DNA of 64,000 bases from Vibrio hyugaensis (GTDB lineage Bacteria > Pseudomonadota > Gammaproteobacteria > Enterobacterales > Vibrionaceae). Each line of letters begins with the position of its first letter. Positions within the stretch are counted from its first letter, which is position 1. The DNA lies in contig NZ_CP025794.1 of the NCBI RefSeq assembly GCF_002906655.1, positions 1,860,001 to 1,924,000 of the forward strand, given 5' to 3'. The position numbers and the translations under genes are program-made. This document shows positions 29,301 to 37,143 of the stretch, piece by piece. The notes beneath the pieces are model-generated. The model was not told where the DNA came from and made no database searches. It was given only the letters and a program-made list of their open reading frames with translations.

Positions 29301-30263
29301 CAACTTGCCTTCTACTTCAGGCATGTCGAGCTCTAACGTTTTTACCTCAACTTTATTGCCACCAGCTTTGGCTTCGAGCCCTAAGTGATGAACAATAACC
29401 GGAGTGTCACCAGCCAATTTGAAATCGTGAATATCCAGTCGCTGCGCTTCTATCGTTAGGGGGATCCACACTTCAGGTAGAACAATGCCCTTGGGTTCAG
29501 ACTCAGCTTTCGCCGCTTTATTTTCCGCTTCTTTTTTTACCGCAACATCTTGAGTTTTTGGTTTTTCTTTTTGTTTCACAGCCGGCTTTGATGTCTTCGC
29601 TGCACCGTCCTGATTACTCGCAGCGTTGCCAGATTCATCAACAGCTGACGCTTGTGCCGTTGTCGATGATTGGTCTTCTTTTGGCGTTTCGTCTGTTGAC
29701 GCCAATGCTACATTGATCGCCTTCAATGCCGTGGGAGCAATTACCAAACGGTCGCCTTGCATCGATAGCGCTGTAGAAAAATCTTGCCAATCAATCTTGT
29801 TACCTAAAATATTCAAATTGATGTTATTCAGGCTAACTTTATTAACGAAAATAGGTACTGGTGTACTAATTGAACGCAGTGGCGGCGTTTCTTCTACTGG
29901 TTCCTCACTCGGCGGCAATTCCGGCATTTGGAAGTTCACACCTTGGAGTGCAAGTTCATCCACGCACACTTTTGGATCGAAGAAACAACGGAAGTTTATC
30001 GCAAGAGTAAGGCTTTCAACTTTTGCGTCGACATTCAACGATTCATCGACAAAACTGACGTTGTGCAAAGCAAAGCGAGGGAACAAAGATCCTTTGATCT
30101 CTTCGACTTTCAGTTGTGGTAGTGCCTTTTCTGCTCCCCACAACGCCAGCTTCAAACCGGGATGGGTGAACAATACCGTGCTGATGAAAATCACCAGTAC
30201 GAGCACTAGACTCAGCAGACCGATCGAGAACCATTTCGTCCACTTAAGCGTTGTTTTGATCAT
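26352..30263 (-). CDS. tamB: Translocation and assembly module subunit TamB
   Basis: TamB is an AsmA-like inner-membrane-anchored beta-taco protein that spans the periplasm, partners with TamA and contributes to phospholipid transport to the outer membrane. It has 1303 residues. An N-terminal helix (about 14-32, IGLLSLVLVLVIFISTVLF) anchors it; the long body is beta-repeat; the C-terminal DUF490/TamB domain contains GPADQPYVSIKAIRNPDNTQ and ATRG-like VTGPASDPTVEIFSDPAMPQ. Residues about 190-255 are an unusual low-complexity Ala/Lys/Glu/Ser insert (SSTTAQASAVDESGNAAS and KQKEKPKTQDVAVKKE). Its ATG overlaps the tamA stop (ATGA). Confidence 0.95.
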   Translation of the reverse strand: MIKTTLKWTKWFSIGLLSLVLVLVIFISTVLFTHPGLKLALWGAEKALPQLKVEEIKGSLFPRFALHNVSFVDESLNVDAKVESLTLAINFRCFFDPKVCVDELALQGVNFQMPELPPSEEPVEETPPLRSISTPVPIFVNKVSLNNINLNILGNKIDWQDFSTALSMQGDRLVIAPTALKAINVALASTDETPKEDQSSTTAQASAVDESGNAASNQDGAAKTSKPAVKQKEKPKTQDVAVKKEAENKAAKAESEPKGIVLPEVWIPLTIEAQRLDIHDFKLAGDTPVIVHHLGLEAKAGGNKVEVKTLELDMPEVEGKLSTQVTLSGDYPIQAQIDALVKQADVKGQKLSLSASGSVGDLSLQATLSDLVKAKIEGQIQPLKTELPFDIKLKDVEAQWPLSGKSDYQVSVPSLAAKGSLEGYTVALETKASGKDIPALDVALNGKGTLEQIDLDSIVVKTLGGELAGKVMANWAAPINWQADLNLKNIQPGLQWQEAEGDISGSLSTSGSLTEQGGWQVSLPKLDIDGILRGYPLNIEGQLEASDKNGKGEDIQLNTQGLALSHGPNQLHAKGKIDKQILMDVEVNFPDFSKSVPDLSGKMNGTVALRGSLKQPDINLDLALNQLDWQQQAKVETITLKGDVTPLPAPKADVSLIAKNIAYDDIKIDSADLEVTGDEKLHQLTLDVVSDIVSSSLEIEGTFKQKPEMIWDGALRRLTLSTPQGPWALQKSTAVKVNIDKQIADVQAHCWLQSDSSVCLSEDISVGKSGEAKLAVTNFDFDQIKQFLPAETKLNGSVNANAFAKWAPDMKPEVTVNVDMPKGQVEQTLEQPVKVGWESVSFKAKLAQDKLDAEWLLDVTDNGDLSGKVALNDVSSEKPTINGKVSLSTFHLDFLAPLIGEYSLFKANMNTDLALSGDVMHPKVNGQFLIDQMKLQGEVTPIDIDSGQVAINFKGHQADLNAGIITPDGKLEINGDADWRDLENWHTKARVFAKELKVDMPPMVRIKVEPDMTIDVTPKLAKVEGNINLPWGRILIDELPPSAVGVSSDTVILNKDMQPVDGDEALPFNVETDINIKIGDDFQLSAFGLKGDLQGNLNVTQKDKGPFIVGEVNIVDGSYRSFGQDLVIEEGKIMMNGPADQPYVSIKAIRNPDNTQDDVTAGVRVTGPASDPTVEIFSDPAMPQANALSYLLRGQDIDAESGGNAMTTTLIGLSLAKSGKVVGEIGEAFGVQDLQLDTAGSGDDSQVTVSGYILPGLQVKYGVGIFTSLGEFTVRYRLMKDLYLEAVSGVDSAVDLLYQFEFN

Positions 30264-31972
30264 AATTCAGGCCCCAATGAGAAGTGGATGCGAAATTCTG
30301 GTTTCGGCTCAGCGTCTAAGCCCCAAGCAAAGTCAAAGCTCACTGGCCCAACAGGGGATGCCCAGCGAATGCCTACACCTGCACCCGATTTCCACACTGG
30401 AGTTTCATTGAACGCATCACCGATGTCATAAAAGGCGGCTCCCCACCAGTTACCATAAACACGATATTGATACTCTAAAGTACTGGTCACCATGTATTTC
30501 GCACCAGTCAATGCGCCACTAGCGTCTCTTGGAGAGATCGATTCGTAGCCGTAACCACGAATGTTGTTGTCACCACCAGCAAAGAAACGCAATGATGGTG
30601 ATAGTTTTTCAAATTCATCTGTAATATTTGCGCCGCCTTCCAAGCGGAAAAGCCCACGGTGATTTTGGCCGATACCGCGAATCCAAGAGGTACGGCCCAA
30701 CAAACGAAGGACACGCGTTTCGGATAACAATGCGGGATCACCGTATTCAACCGTGACACTTTGTTTGTCACCCCACATCGGCATATTGCCGCCTCGGGTT
30801 CGAGTACGCGAGAAAGAAGCACCAGGCAGAACAAACTGCACGCCGTCTTCTTGCAAACCTTGAGAGAAATTTTCGTACAAGTGTCGAACGTACAACGTTT
30901 TGTGCCAACCACCATCGGTGATCCAATGGCGTTCTACCGCAAGATTCGATTCCAAACTTTCCGTATCGCGGTTATCAAGGCGCTTCAAACCAAACTGCAA
31001 CTGATAATACTCATGCAGCACATCATCGAGCGGAATTTTGTAACCCGCAGTGATGGTTTGCTCGGGTTTAGAAAGAGAAAGGGCGGTATCAAAGCTGTGC
31101 CCACGAGCACTTACCCATGGTTTTTTCCATTTTAAAGTACCACGCACGCCGGTATCGGTAGAGTAACCAATACCGGTTTCGAGTTGGTTTTTCGCTGCGG
31201 GAGCTAACGAGACTTTAATCGGTAGATCTCGTCCATCATCGAGTTTACTGAGATCAGGTTCAACAAACACCGAGGAGAACCAATCAGTATTCGACAGGTT
31301 TTGGTTGTACTCACCCACTTCAGACACTAAGTAGGGTTCGCCGGTTTTAAATGGGCGCAAAGAGTCCACGCGGTCTTCCCAGATCTGACTCCCCAAGATT
31401 TCCACTGTACCAAAGTGATATCGGATACCACTGTCATAGTGCAGGCGAACATTGGCTTCATTCAACTCTGGAACCACTTCCAACTTACTCAGCGTAAAAT
31501 CACCATTAAAGTAACCACGCTGCAAAGCTAAGTTACGAATGCTGGATTTGAGGCTATCGTATTCCCCTTGATTGAGGATACGGCCCTCTTTCAATCGTGA
31601 TTTGTTGATGAGGTTAGTAAACTCTTCATCTTTTTCTGCTTCACCGGAGATCACCACATCCATAACCTTTACCCTTACAGGCTCGCCCGGTGCAACGTTG
31701 ACGATCAATTCATCATTATCTTTCGTAATAGAGTATGAAATTTTCGCATGATAATAGCCAAGCGCATTCATCGCTTCGGTGATACTTTGACTTAATCGCG
31801 CCTGAAAGCGTAAAGACGTCGAATAATCATCTTCTGGTATCGATGATAGGTAAGCGTTCACATTGTCTTCTAGCGCACCATCGATCCCTTTTACAGTCAG
31901 GGATACATCGGCATAAGCGCTATGAGAAAAAACAAGTAGGCTAGCAATAATTGGGATAGCTTTTTTTATCAT
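30260..31972 (-). CDS. tamA: Translocation and assembly module subunit TamA
   Basis: TamA is an Omp85-family outer-membrane barrel that with TamB assists envelope assembly. The 570-residue protein has a signal peptide (1-21, ending FSHSAYA), three POTRA domains (about 22-260) and a 16-strand barrel with GVGIRWASPVGPVSFDFAW near the end. The C-terminus FRIHFSLGPEL has the aromatic alternation of an Omp85 last strand. It is the first gene of tamA-tamB-ytfP and is divergent from msrA. Confidence 0.96.
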   Translation of the reverse strand: MIKKAIPIIASLLVFSHSAYADVSLTVKGIDGALEDNVNAYLSSIPEDDYSTSLRFQARLSQSITEAMNALGYYHAKISYSITKDNDELIVNVAPGEPVRVKVMDVVISGEAEKDEEFTNLINKSRLKEGRILNQGEYDSLKSSIRNLALQRGYFNGDFTLSKLEVVPELNEANVRLHYDSGIRYHFGTVEILGSQIWEDRVDSLRPFKTGEPYLVSEVGEYNQNLSNTDWFSSVFVEPDLSKLDDGRDLPIKVSLAPAAKNQLETGIGYSTDTGVRGTLKWKKPWVSARGHSFDTALSLSKPEQTITAGYKIPLDDVLHEYYQLQFGLKRLDNRDTESLESNLAVERHWITDGGWHKTLYVRHLYENFSQGLQEDGVQFVLPGASFSRTRTRGGNMPMWGDKQSVTVEYGDPALLSETRVLRLLGRTSWIRGIGQNHRGLFRLEGGANITDEFEKLSPSLRFFAGGDNNIRGYGYESISPRDASGALTGAKYMVTSTLEYQYRVYGNWWGAAFYDIGDAFNETPVWKSGAGVGIRWASPVGPVSFDFAWGLDAEPKPEFRIHFSLGPEL

Positions 31973-32138
31973 GCTTTTTAGCTGGATGAGGTTAAATAAA
32001 CGTAAACAATAATAACGCCAAATAAAGGCTAAGTCTGTAATATTAATAGGTTTACCGCGGTCTATGTCATTACACCATCAGATTCAGACTGAATATTAAA
32101 GTTCGCAAAATTAAGACACGTATTGAAGGACGAATACT

Positions 32139-32777
32139 ATGCTCAACAAACAGACAATGATCAGTATAGAAGATGCACTGCCAGGTAGAGAGGCATCAAT
32201 GCAGATTGATGACACCCATTTTGTTAATCAATCAAGCTTAACGGCATCACCGCAAGCTCACCAACAACAAATATTATTCGGTATGGGATGTTTTTGGGGA
32301 ACAGAACGTTTTTTCTGGCAACTTGAAGGTGTGATATCGACATCAGTAGGCTATGCCGGAGGCTATACGCAGAATCCAACATACGATGAAGTGTGCAGCG
32401 GAAAAACAGGACATACAGAAGTCGTAAGAGTCATCTTCGATGAACGAGTAATTTCTCTAGAGCAACTGCTTGCCGCATTTTGGGAGAAACACGATCCAAC
32501 TCAAGGCATGCGCCAAGGTAACGATCTCGGCACTCAATACCGTTCTGCGATTTATACCTACTCACAAGAACAGTTAGAAGTGGCAGAAAAGTCGAAAACA
32601 CAATACCAACAAGCATTACAAGAAGATCAACGCGCAGCAATCACCACAGAAATTCAAGCCGCTGGACCTTATTACTTCGCTGAAACGTACCATCAGCAAT
32701 ACCTAGCAAAGAATCCAAACGGTTACTGTGGTTTAGGCGGCACGGGGGTTTGCTTCCCACCAAGCCTTCAAGGTTAA
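32139..32777 (+). CDS. msrA: Peptide methionine (S)-S-oxide reductase
   Basis: MsrA repairs oxidised methionine in proteins. The 212-residue length and start resemble enterobacterial MsrA. Residues 47-53 (GMGCFWG) contain the catalytic Cys, followed by TSVGYAGGYTQNPTYDEVCSG and TEVVRVIFDE. The C-terminal NPNGYCGLGGTGVCFP provides the resolving cysteines. It is divergent from tamA, as in E. coli, and is followed by a bidirectional terminator. Confidence 0.97.
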   Translation: MLNKQTMISIEDALPGREASMQIDDTHFVNQSSLTASPQAHQQQILFGMGCFWGTERFFWQLEGVISTSVGYAGGYTQNPTYDEVCSGKTGHTEVVRVIFDERVISLEQLLAAFWEKHDPTQGMRQGNDLGTQYRSAIYTYSQEQLEVAEKSKTQYQQALQEDQRAAITTEIQAAGPYYFAETYHQQYLAKNPNGYCGLGGTGVCFPPSLQG

Positions 32778-32785
32778 TCCCAAAC

Positions 32786-32813
32786 TAAAAAGAGCGACGA
32801 AAGTCGCTCTTTT
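32786..32813. terminator. Bidirectional terminator after msrA
   Basis: AAAAGAGCGAC pairs with GTCGCTCTTTT around a GAAA tetraloop, with A- and T-tracts on either side. It lies between convergent msrA and the ytfK-like gene. Confidence 0.92.
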
Positions 32814-32826
32814 ACAATTCTGACAA

Positions 32827-33027
32827 TTAAACAGGTAAAGATAAAATGGCCCTGTTAACTTCTTTGAATACCGACAATTGTTGGGGGTTTTTGATGTCTG
32901 GTAGTAGCACTTTACCGTTATCAAAACGGAACTGACCAACTCCAGCAATTGAGAACTGACCTTTGAATAAAGTCTTAACGAAACGCGCCACCTGACGTGG
33001 ACGGTAAACAGCAAACTCACGAAGCAT
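32827..33027 (-). CDS. ytfK: DUF1107 protein, YtfK-like
   Basis: This 66-residue cytosolic protein is read from the ATG at 33027, just after a purine-rich GAGGTGG. It aligns by eye with E. coli YtfK over its whole length: RYNPLQVAKYVKILFRG corresponds to VYRPRQVARFVKTLFKG, and FRFDNGKVLLPDIKN and EVNRAI also match. In E. coli, YtfK stimulates SpoT-dependent (p)ppGpp accumulation; whether that holds here is not known. The longer frame starting at 33078 adds residues absent from the family. Its position next to msrA/tamA parallels the E. coli ytf region. Confidence 0.88.
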   Translation of the reverse strand: MLREFAVYRPRQVARFVKTLFKGQFSIAGVGQFRFDNGKVLLPDIKNPQQLSVFKEVNRAILSLPV

Positions 33028-33241
33028 AACCACCTCAATATCCTTTTGAGAAAAACATGATTGCTCTTTCCTTGGCAATCTTTATGCGCTATTTGCGACG
33101 AGGTTCATTGTACCAAATTCCAACCTAAACGCAACATTACTTAACTCTGTACGTTAAATAATTGTTATAAACGGTTCTACATTTTTATGCATCGTAAGTA
33201 TATACTTGGTAAGTCTCACAACCCATACGGAACATAACAAT

Positions 33242-33793
33242 ATGAAAACTAAGACTCTCCTTCCTATTTTCTTCGCTCTTGCACCTGGTCTTGCGCTTGC
33301 TCACAACCTTTCAATGGGTGAAGCAGTTCCAGCAGCAAAAGTAGACGCGTACGGCGAAATCGTACTGCAAGGTGAAGGTGTGGCGTACCAGCCTTGGGCG
33401 ACACAACAAATGCTAGGAAAAGTACGAGTGATTCATGCCATTGCAGGACGCAGCAGCTCGAAAGAAATGAACGCGCCGTTGATGACAGCGCTAACTGACG
33501 CTAAGTTCCCGGAAGATGCCTACCAAACTACAACCATCATCAACCAAGACGACTCAATCTGGGGAACTGGCTCTTTTGTGAAATCATCAGCACAAGACAG
33601 TAAAAAAGAATTCCCATGGTCATCAATGGTTTTAGATGAGAACGGTATTGTGGCTAGCACTTGGGCACTACAAGAAGAAAACTCGGCAATCGTAGTGCAA
33701 GATAAGCAAGGTAAGATCCTGTTTATCAAAGAAGGCGCATTGACAGCAGATGAAATCAACCAAGTACTTGGCCTCATTAAACAAAGCATCTAA
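33242..33793 (+). CDS. ytfJ: YtfJ-family periplasmic protein
   Basis: This 183-residue exported protein uses the ATG at 33242 rather than the upstream frame from 33206. The signal peptide MKTKTLLPIFFALAPGLALA is followed by HNLSMGEAVPAAKVDAYGEI. The rest resembles a thioredoxin-like fold (GKVRVIHAIAGRSSSKEMN; SSMVLDENGIVASTWAL; DKQGKILFIKEGAL) but contains no CXXC, so it is not a redox enzyme of the classical type. The family is functionally uncharacterised. It stands alone between ytfK and the zinc-linked cluster. Confidence 0.9.
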   Translation: MKTKTLLPIFFALAPGLALAHNLSMGEAVPAAKVDAYGEIVLQGEGVAYQPWATQQMLGKVRVIHAIAGRSSSKEMNAPLMTALTDAKFPEDAYQTTTIINQDDSIWGTGSFVKSSAQDSKKEFPWSSMVLDENGIVASTWALQEENSAIVVQDKQGKILFIKEGALTADEINQVLGLIKQSI

Positions 33794-33916
33794 TACTCAC
33801 TCGCTCCTTGTTACTCTCAAGCGGGGAGCGTCATTCCTTTCTTTCTGCGTAAGTTCTTATTCCTGCATAGATAATTTGCTCTATACGAACAAAAGAGTGA
33901 ACTTTTCATAAAAATG

Positions 33917-33935
33917 AGTGTTATATTATAACACT
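33917..33935 (+). promoter_or_regulatory. Zur-box-like operator of the zinc-linked ABC operon
   Basis: AGTGTTATATTATAACACT is a perfect 19-bp palindrome centred on T33926. It matches the gamma-proteobacterial Zur consensus core TGTTATANTATAACA in full. A candidate -35 TTTTCA (33903-33908) with a 17-base spacer places the -10 (TTATAA, 33926-33931) inside the palindrome, so bound Zur would block RNA polymerase. The first gene starts 22 bases downstream. Confidence 0.85.
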
Positions 33936-33957
33936 AGGTATCGTTTCGGGCTTTAAG

Positions 33958-34260
33958 ATGCACTGTCGTTGGCAAGCAATTACACATCATTGGCATCGCA
34001 CTGTTGTATTGTTCAGTGTTGCGTTGTTGATCGCTTGGAACTTTGCCACTATTGCTCATCAACTCGACCTCATTCCCGAACACCACAGTGAACATCATTG
34101 CCAAATGTTTGCCGGAGCGCATCAAGGGCTTGCGAAGGCTCAGCCAGAACTCAGTGCGCCCACCTTCTCTAGACTCGCTCACGTAGATGTAGTCGAAATC
34201 ACCTCTCATTTAGAAGACGTCACGTATACCGCGCGTGCACCACCTAATTTTGCGTTCTAA
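33958..34260 (+). CDS. Small His-containing membrane-anchored protein (DUF2607-like), first gene of the zinc-linked operon
   Basis: This 100-residue protein has a short basic, His-rich N-terminus (MHCRWQAITHHWHR). One hydrophobic helix follows (VVLFSVALLIAWNFATIAHQ), then a histidine cluster (HHSEHHCQMF), which would face the periplasm. I associate it, with moderate confidence, with the short Vibrio family DUF2607. The H/C clusters beside the helix could bind Zn2+; this is inference. The Shine-Dalgarno is weak (GGGCTTTAAG). It begins 22 bases after the Zur-type operator and 94 bases before the His-rich periplasmic gene. Confidence 0.7.
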   Translation: MHCRWQAITHHWHRTVVLFSVALLIAWNFATIAHQLDLIPEHHSEHHCQMFAGAHQGLAKAQPELSAPTFSRLAHVDVVEITSHLEDVTYTARAPPNFAF

Positions 34261-34354
34261 AAACCACTACCCATACTAAGAACAAACCTTGTTATTCACT
34301 TTGCTATTTGAGCAAGTAACACATAAAAAATTAAACAAAATTAGGAATAAGAAA

Positions 34355-35101
34355 ATGCCATCTAAACACGCTTTAGCTCTTGTTATCGGACTTTCTCTAT
34401 CAGCTACTGCTAACGCAGAAGAATATCGTCAACATGAAGCGCACGTTCATGGTCATGTCGAATTCAACATTGCTCAAGACGGAAAAGACTTACTAATTGA
34501 AATCACTTCTCCAGGTGCTGACGTGGTTGGTTTTGAGCACGCACCTGAAAATGCAGAGCAAGAGCAAGCCTTAAAACGAGCGGTTGCCGCACTAAAAGAC
34601 ACAAACAAACTGTTTGCAATTAACCAACAAGCGAAGTGTGTGATTGAAGAAGTTCAAGTCGCGCATACGCTTGGCCAAGATTCTCATGAAGGCCACGATC
34701 ATGGTAACCACGAAGGACATGATCATGATAAGCACGACCACGATAGCCATGAGGGTCACGACCATGACAAACATGAGCATGGCGACCACGAGGGTCACGA
34801 CCACGATAAACACGATCATGATGGCCATGAAGGTCACGACCATGACGAACATGCTCATGATGACCACCACGATCACGAAGGTCATGACCACGAAGGACAC
34901 GATCACGAGCACGGCGGTCACGGTGAGTTCACCGTTGAGTACCGTTTCCACTGTGATTCAGTCGCCGATCTAAATAGCATTGATACGACTTGGTTCAAGC
35001 AATTCCCAGCAACAGAATCCATCAGCGTCAACTTATTTACTGACACAACTCAGTCTGCGACAAGCCTAAGCAAAAACAACACTAAGATCGCAATTAAATA
35101 A
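34355..35101 (+). CDS. His-rich periplasmic zinc-binding protein (DUF2796; ZrgA-like)
   Basis: The ATG at 34355 (AGGA upstream) gives 248 residues; the longer frame from 34289 would disrupt the signal peptide (1-21, ending SATANA). The mature N-terminus (EEYRQHEAHVHGHVEFNIAQ) matches DUF2796 proteins. From about residue 110 to 190 is a low-complexity His/Asp/Glu region with seven HEGHD repeats, several in a 13-residue period (HEGHDHDKHDHDS). The end (GEFTVEYRFHCDSVADLNSI) resumes the DUF2796 fold. From memory, a V. cholerae zinc-acquisition system (Zrg) includes such a protein; exact letter assignment is uncertain. The rest of the cluster is an ABC transporter under a Zur-type operator. Confidence 0.85.
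   Translation: MPSKHALALVIGLSLSATANAEEYRQHEAHVHGHVEFNIAQDGKDLLIEITSPGADVVGFEHAPENAEQEQALKRAVAALKDTNKLFAINQQAKCVIEEVQVAHTLGQDSHEGHDHGNHEGHDHDKHDHDSHEGHDHDKHEHGDHEGHDHDKHDHDGHEGHDHDEHAHDDHHDHEGHDHEGHDHEHGGHGEFTVEYRFHCDSVADLNSIDTTWFKQFPATESISVNLFTDTTQSATSLSKNNTKIAIK
34683..34918 (+). repeat. Coding tandem repeat encoding HEGHD/HDHDK units
   Basis: About 235 bp of GGTCACGACCATGA-type repeats inside the preceding gene, with a 39-bp (13-codon) period across four units and looser units at the ends. Such arrays are prone to copy-number change by slippage or recombination. Antisense frames through it are a by-product of its base composition. Confidence 0.85.
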
Positions 35102-35153
35102 ATCACATGGCGTGTGAGTGAGTGCTCACACGCTATTGCCTTGGTAATTTATT

Positions 35154-35882
35154 ATGACTGAAACCACGTCAAACGTTGTTGAGCTGAATAATGCCCAGTT
35201 TGTCTGGCCCGGCTCAGAAAACGCGACCATCAATATTCCGAAATTGCATATCGCTCAAGGCGAGCATGTATTTATCAAAGGACCTAGTGGCTGTGGTAAA
35301 TCCACACTACTCGCGCTGCTAACAGGGATTAACACCTTAACCTCAGGTTCCTTGTCCGTTTTAGAGACTGATATTGCAAGCCTACGAGCAAGTCAAAGAG
35401 ACAAATTTCGTGCCGATCACATTGGCTATATCTTCCAACAATTCAATTTGTTGCCTTATCTGAATGTGATTGAAAACGTCCTGATTCCCTGCCAATTTAG
35501 CTCAATTCGCCGAAATCGAGTGGCACCAAACGCTTCAACGTCATCACTTGAAGAGCAAGCTAAAACGCTTCTGGAGCGTCTACATCTACCCAAGATGTTG
35601 CATGACAAACCCGTGTCAGAATTAAGTATTGGCCAGCAGCAACGCGTTGCCGCGGCACGCGCCTTGATCGGCCAGCCTGAATTAGTCATTGCCGACGAAC
35701 CAACATCCGCACTCGATCATGACAACCGTAAAGCGTTTATAGAGTTGTTGATGGAGCAAGCGAACCTTGCGAACGCAACACTGGTCTTCGTCAGTCATGA
35801 TCCGACGTTAGAATCGCTATTTCATAGAACATTGAATTTGCCGGAAATCAATCAAGCCAAAACCTTGGGAGCGACATCATGA
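35154..35882 (+). CDS. ABC transporter ATP-binding protein, MacB/LolD type (zinc-linked cluster)
   Basis: This 242-residue ATPase has Walker A GPSGCGKSTLLALLTG (about 41-56), Q-loop FQQFNLLPYLNVIENVLIPC, signature LSIGQQQRVAAARAL (about 156-170), Walker B LVIADEPTSALD (about 176-187) and the H-loop in VFVSHDP. The sequence type, with an adjacent FtsX/MacB-like permease, places it in the LolD/MacB (type VII) group, which usually does not import via a substrate channel but works by mechanotransmission. It overlaps the permease by ATGA. Confidence 0.93.
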   Translation: MTETTSNVVELNNAQFVWPGSENATINIPKLHIAQGEHVFIKGPSGCGKSTLLALLTGINTLTSGSLSVLETDIASLRASQRDKFRADHIGYIFQQFNLLPYLNVIENVLIPCQFSSIRRNRVAPNASTSSLEEQAKTLLERLHLPKMLHDKPVSELSIGQQQRVAAARALIGQPELVIADEPTSALDHDNRKAFIELLMEQANLANATLVFVSHDPTLESLFHRTLNLPEINQAKTLGATS

Positions 35883-37138
35883 GTGCCGTAGTAAAGCTCG
35901 CTTGGAAAAGCCTGATGAACCGTAAAGCGACCGCCATTCTCACCATCATGACAGTCGCGATTTCTGTTGTCCTTTTATTGGGTGTTGAACGCATTCGTAC
36001 CCAAGCTAAGGACAGCTTCGCTAACACCATTTCTGGTACCGATTTAATCGTCGGTGGCCGTTCTGGACAAGTCAACTTGCTGCTGTACTCAGTATTCAGA
36101 ATCGGCAATGCCACCAACAACATAGATTGGAAAAGCTACGAAGAGTTTGCTAACCACAGTGCCGTTGATTGGGCAATTCCAATCTCACTCGGAGATTCCC
36201 ACAAAGGGTTCCGCGTAATGGGCACCAACCAGAGCTATTTCGAACACTATAAATACGGAAATAAACAGCCTTTAAAATTGTCCGAAGGCAGGGAGTTCAA
36301 TGGCTTGTTTGAAACGGTACTCGGCTCTGATGTCGCAAAACAGCTTGGATATAAAATCGGTAGCGAAATCATCATTGCACACGGCATCAGTGACGTTGGT
36401 TTTAGTCGGCATGACAACTTACCATTTAAGGTGGTCGGCATTCTTGCTCCTACTGGCACTCCTGTCGATAAAACCGTGCACGTTTCTTTAGAGGCGATCG
36501 AAGCGATTCACGTAGGTTGGGAAAGCGGTGCCCGTTTAGGTCCGACCCCAAGTGCAAATGAGCTAAAATCACGCGACTTCCAGCCTAAACAAATCACGGC
36601 CATGTTGGTTGGGTTAAAATCACGAATTCAAACCTTTGCCCTACAGAGACAGATCAACACCTATCCGAAAGAACCTCTCAGTGCCATCATGCCAGGCGTC
36701 GCTTTGCATGAATTATGGGGCATGATGTCCGTTGCCGAGCAAGCACTCATGGCTGTATCAGGCTTTGTGGTTGTGGCAGGGTTATTAGGCATGCTAAGCA
36801 GCCTATTGACCAGTCTGCAAGAGCGTCGTCGTGAAATGGCGATCCTGCGAGCCATGGGGGCAAGACCAAAACACGTCTTCTCCTTACTGATAAGTGAAGC
36901 CAGCTTATTGACCTTCGCAGGTATTGTGACGGGATTAGTGGGCCTTTATTCCATGCTTGCCCTCTTGCAACCAATAATCCAACAAAGTTATGGTATACAC
37001 CTAACATTAACGGCACTGTCGCCGTATGAATGGATGTTGCTTGGCTTTGTACAATGTGCAGGCATTGTGATTGGCTTCATCCCGGCATTTCGCGCTTACC
37101 GACAATCGCTCAGTGATGGAATGACAATAAGGATTTAG
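35879..37138 (+). CDS. ABC transporter permease, FtsX/MacB type (zinc-linked cluster)
   Basis: This 419-residue inner-membrane protein has the four-helix MacB/LolC topology: helix 1 at about 17-38 (ATAILTIMTVAISVVLLLGV), a large periplasmic domain (about 40-285), then three C-terminal helices (about 288-310, 335-365, 385-405). The cytosolic loop has RRREMAILRAMGARPKHVF, the FtsX-domain signature that couples to the ATPase. It overlaps the ATPase gene by 4 bases and is followed 5 bases later by the DUF3299 gene, so all are in one operon. A role in zinc handling is inferred from context. Confidence 0.92.
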   Translation: MSAVVKLAWKSLMNRKATAILTIMTVAISVVLLLGVERIRTQAKDSFANTISGTDLIVGGRSGQVNLLLYSVFRIGNATNNIDWKSYEEFANHSAVDWAIPISLGDSHKGFRVMGTNQSYFEHYKYGNKQPLKLSEGREFNGLFETVLGSDVAKQLGYKIGSEIIIAHGISDVGFSRHDNLPFKVVGILAPTGTPVDKTVHVSLEAIEAIHVGWESGARLGPTPSANELKSRDFQPKQITAMLVGLKSRIQTFALQRQINTYPKEPLSAIMPGVALHELWGMMSVAEQALMAVSGFVVVAGLLGMLSSLLTSLQERRREMAILRAMGARPKHVFSLLISEASLLTFAGIVTGLVGLYSMLALLQPIIQQSYGIHLTLTALSPYEWMLLGFVQCAGIVIGFIPAFRAYRQSLSDGMTIRI

Positions 37139-37143
37139 TAAAA

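Noticed and set aside
29626..30411. 261-codon open frame on the plus strand opposite tamB
   Set aside because: It lies antisense to well-supported tamB coding sequence, has Ser/Thr-rich shadow composition, no ribosome site and no recognisable domain.
33934..34209. Minus-strand 91-codon frame opposite the first zinc-cluster gene
   Set aside because: Overlaps a gene that is placed right behind a Zur-type operator on the other strand; no support of its own.
34683..34918. Possible CRISPR-like repeat array
   Set aside because: Repeats are contiguous, without unique spacers, in frame and inside a gene with a signal peptide; a coding tandem repeat explains them.
34592..34951. Minus-strand Val/Met-rich frame that looks like a membrane protein
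   Set aside because: It is the complement of the His/Asp repeat (GTGGTC-type codons), so the hydrophobic look is a by-product of repeat composition.
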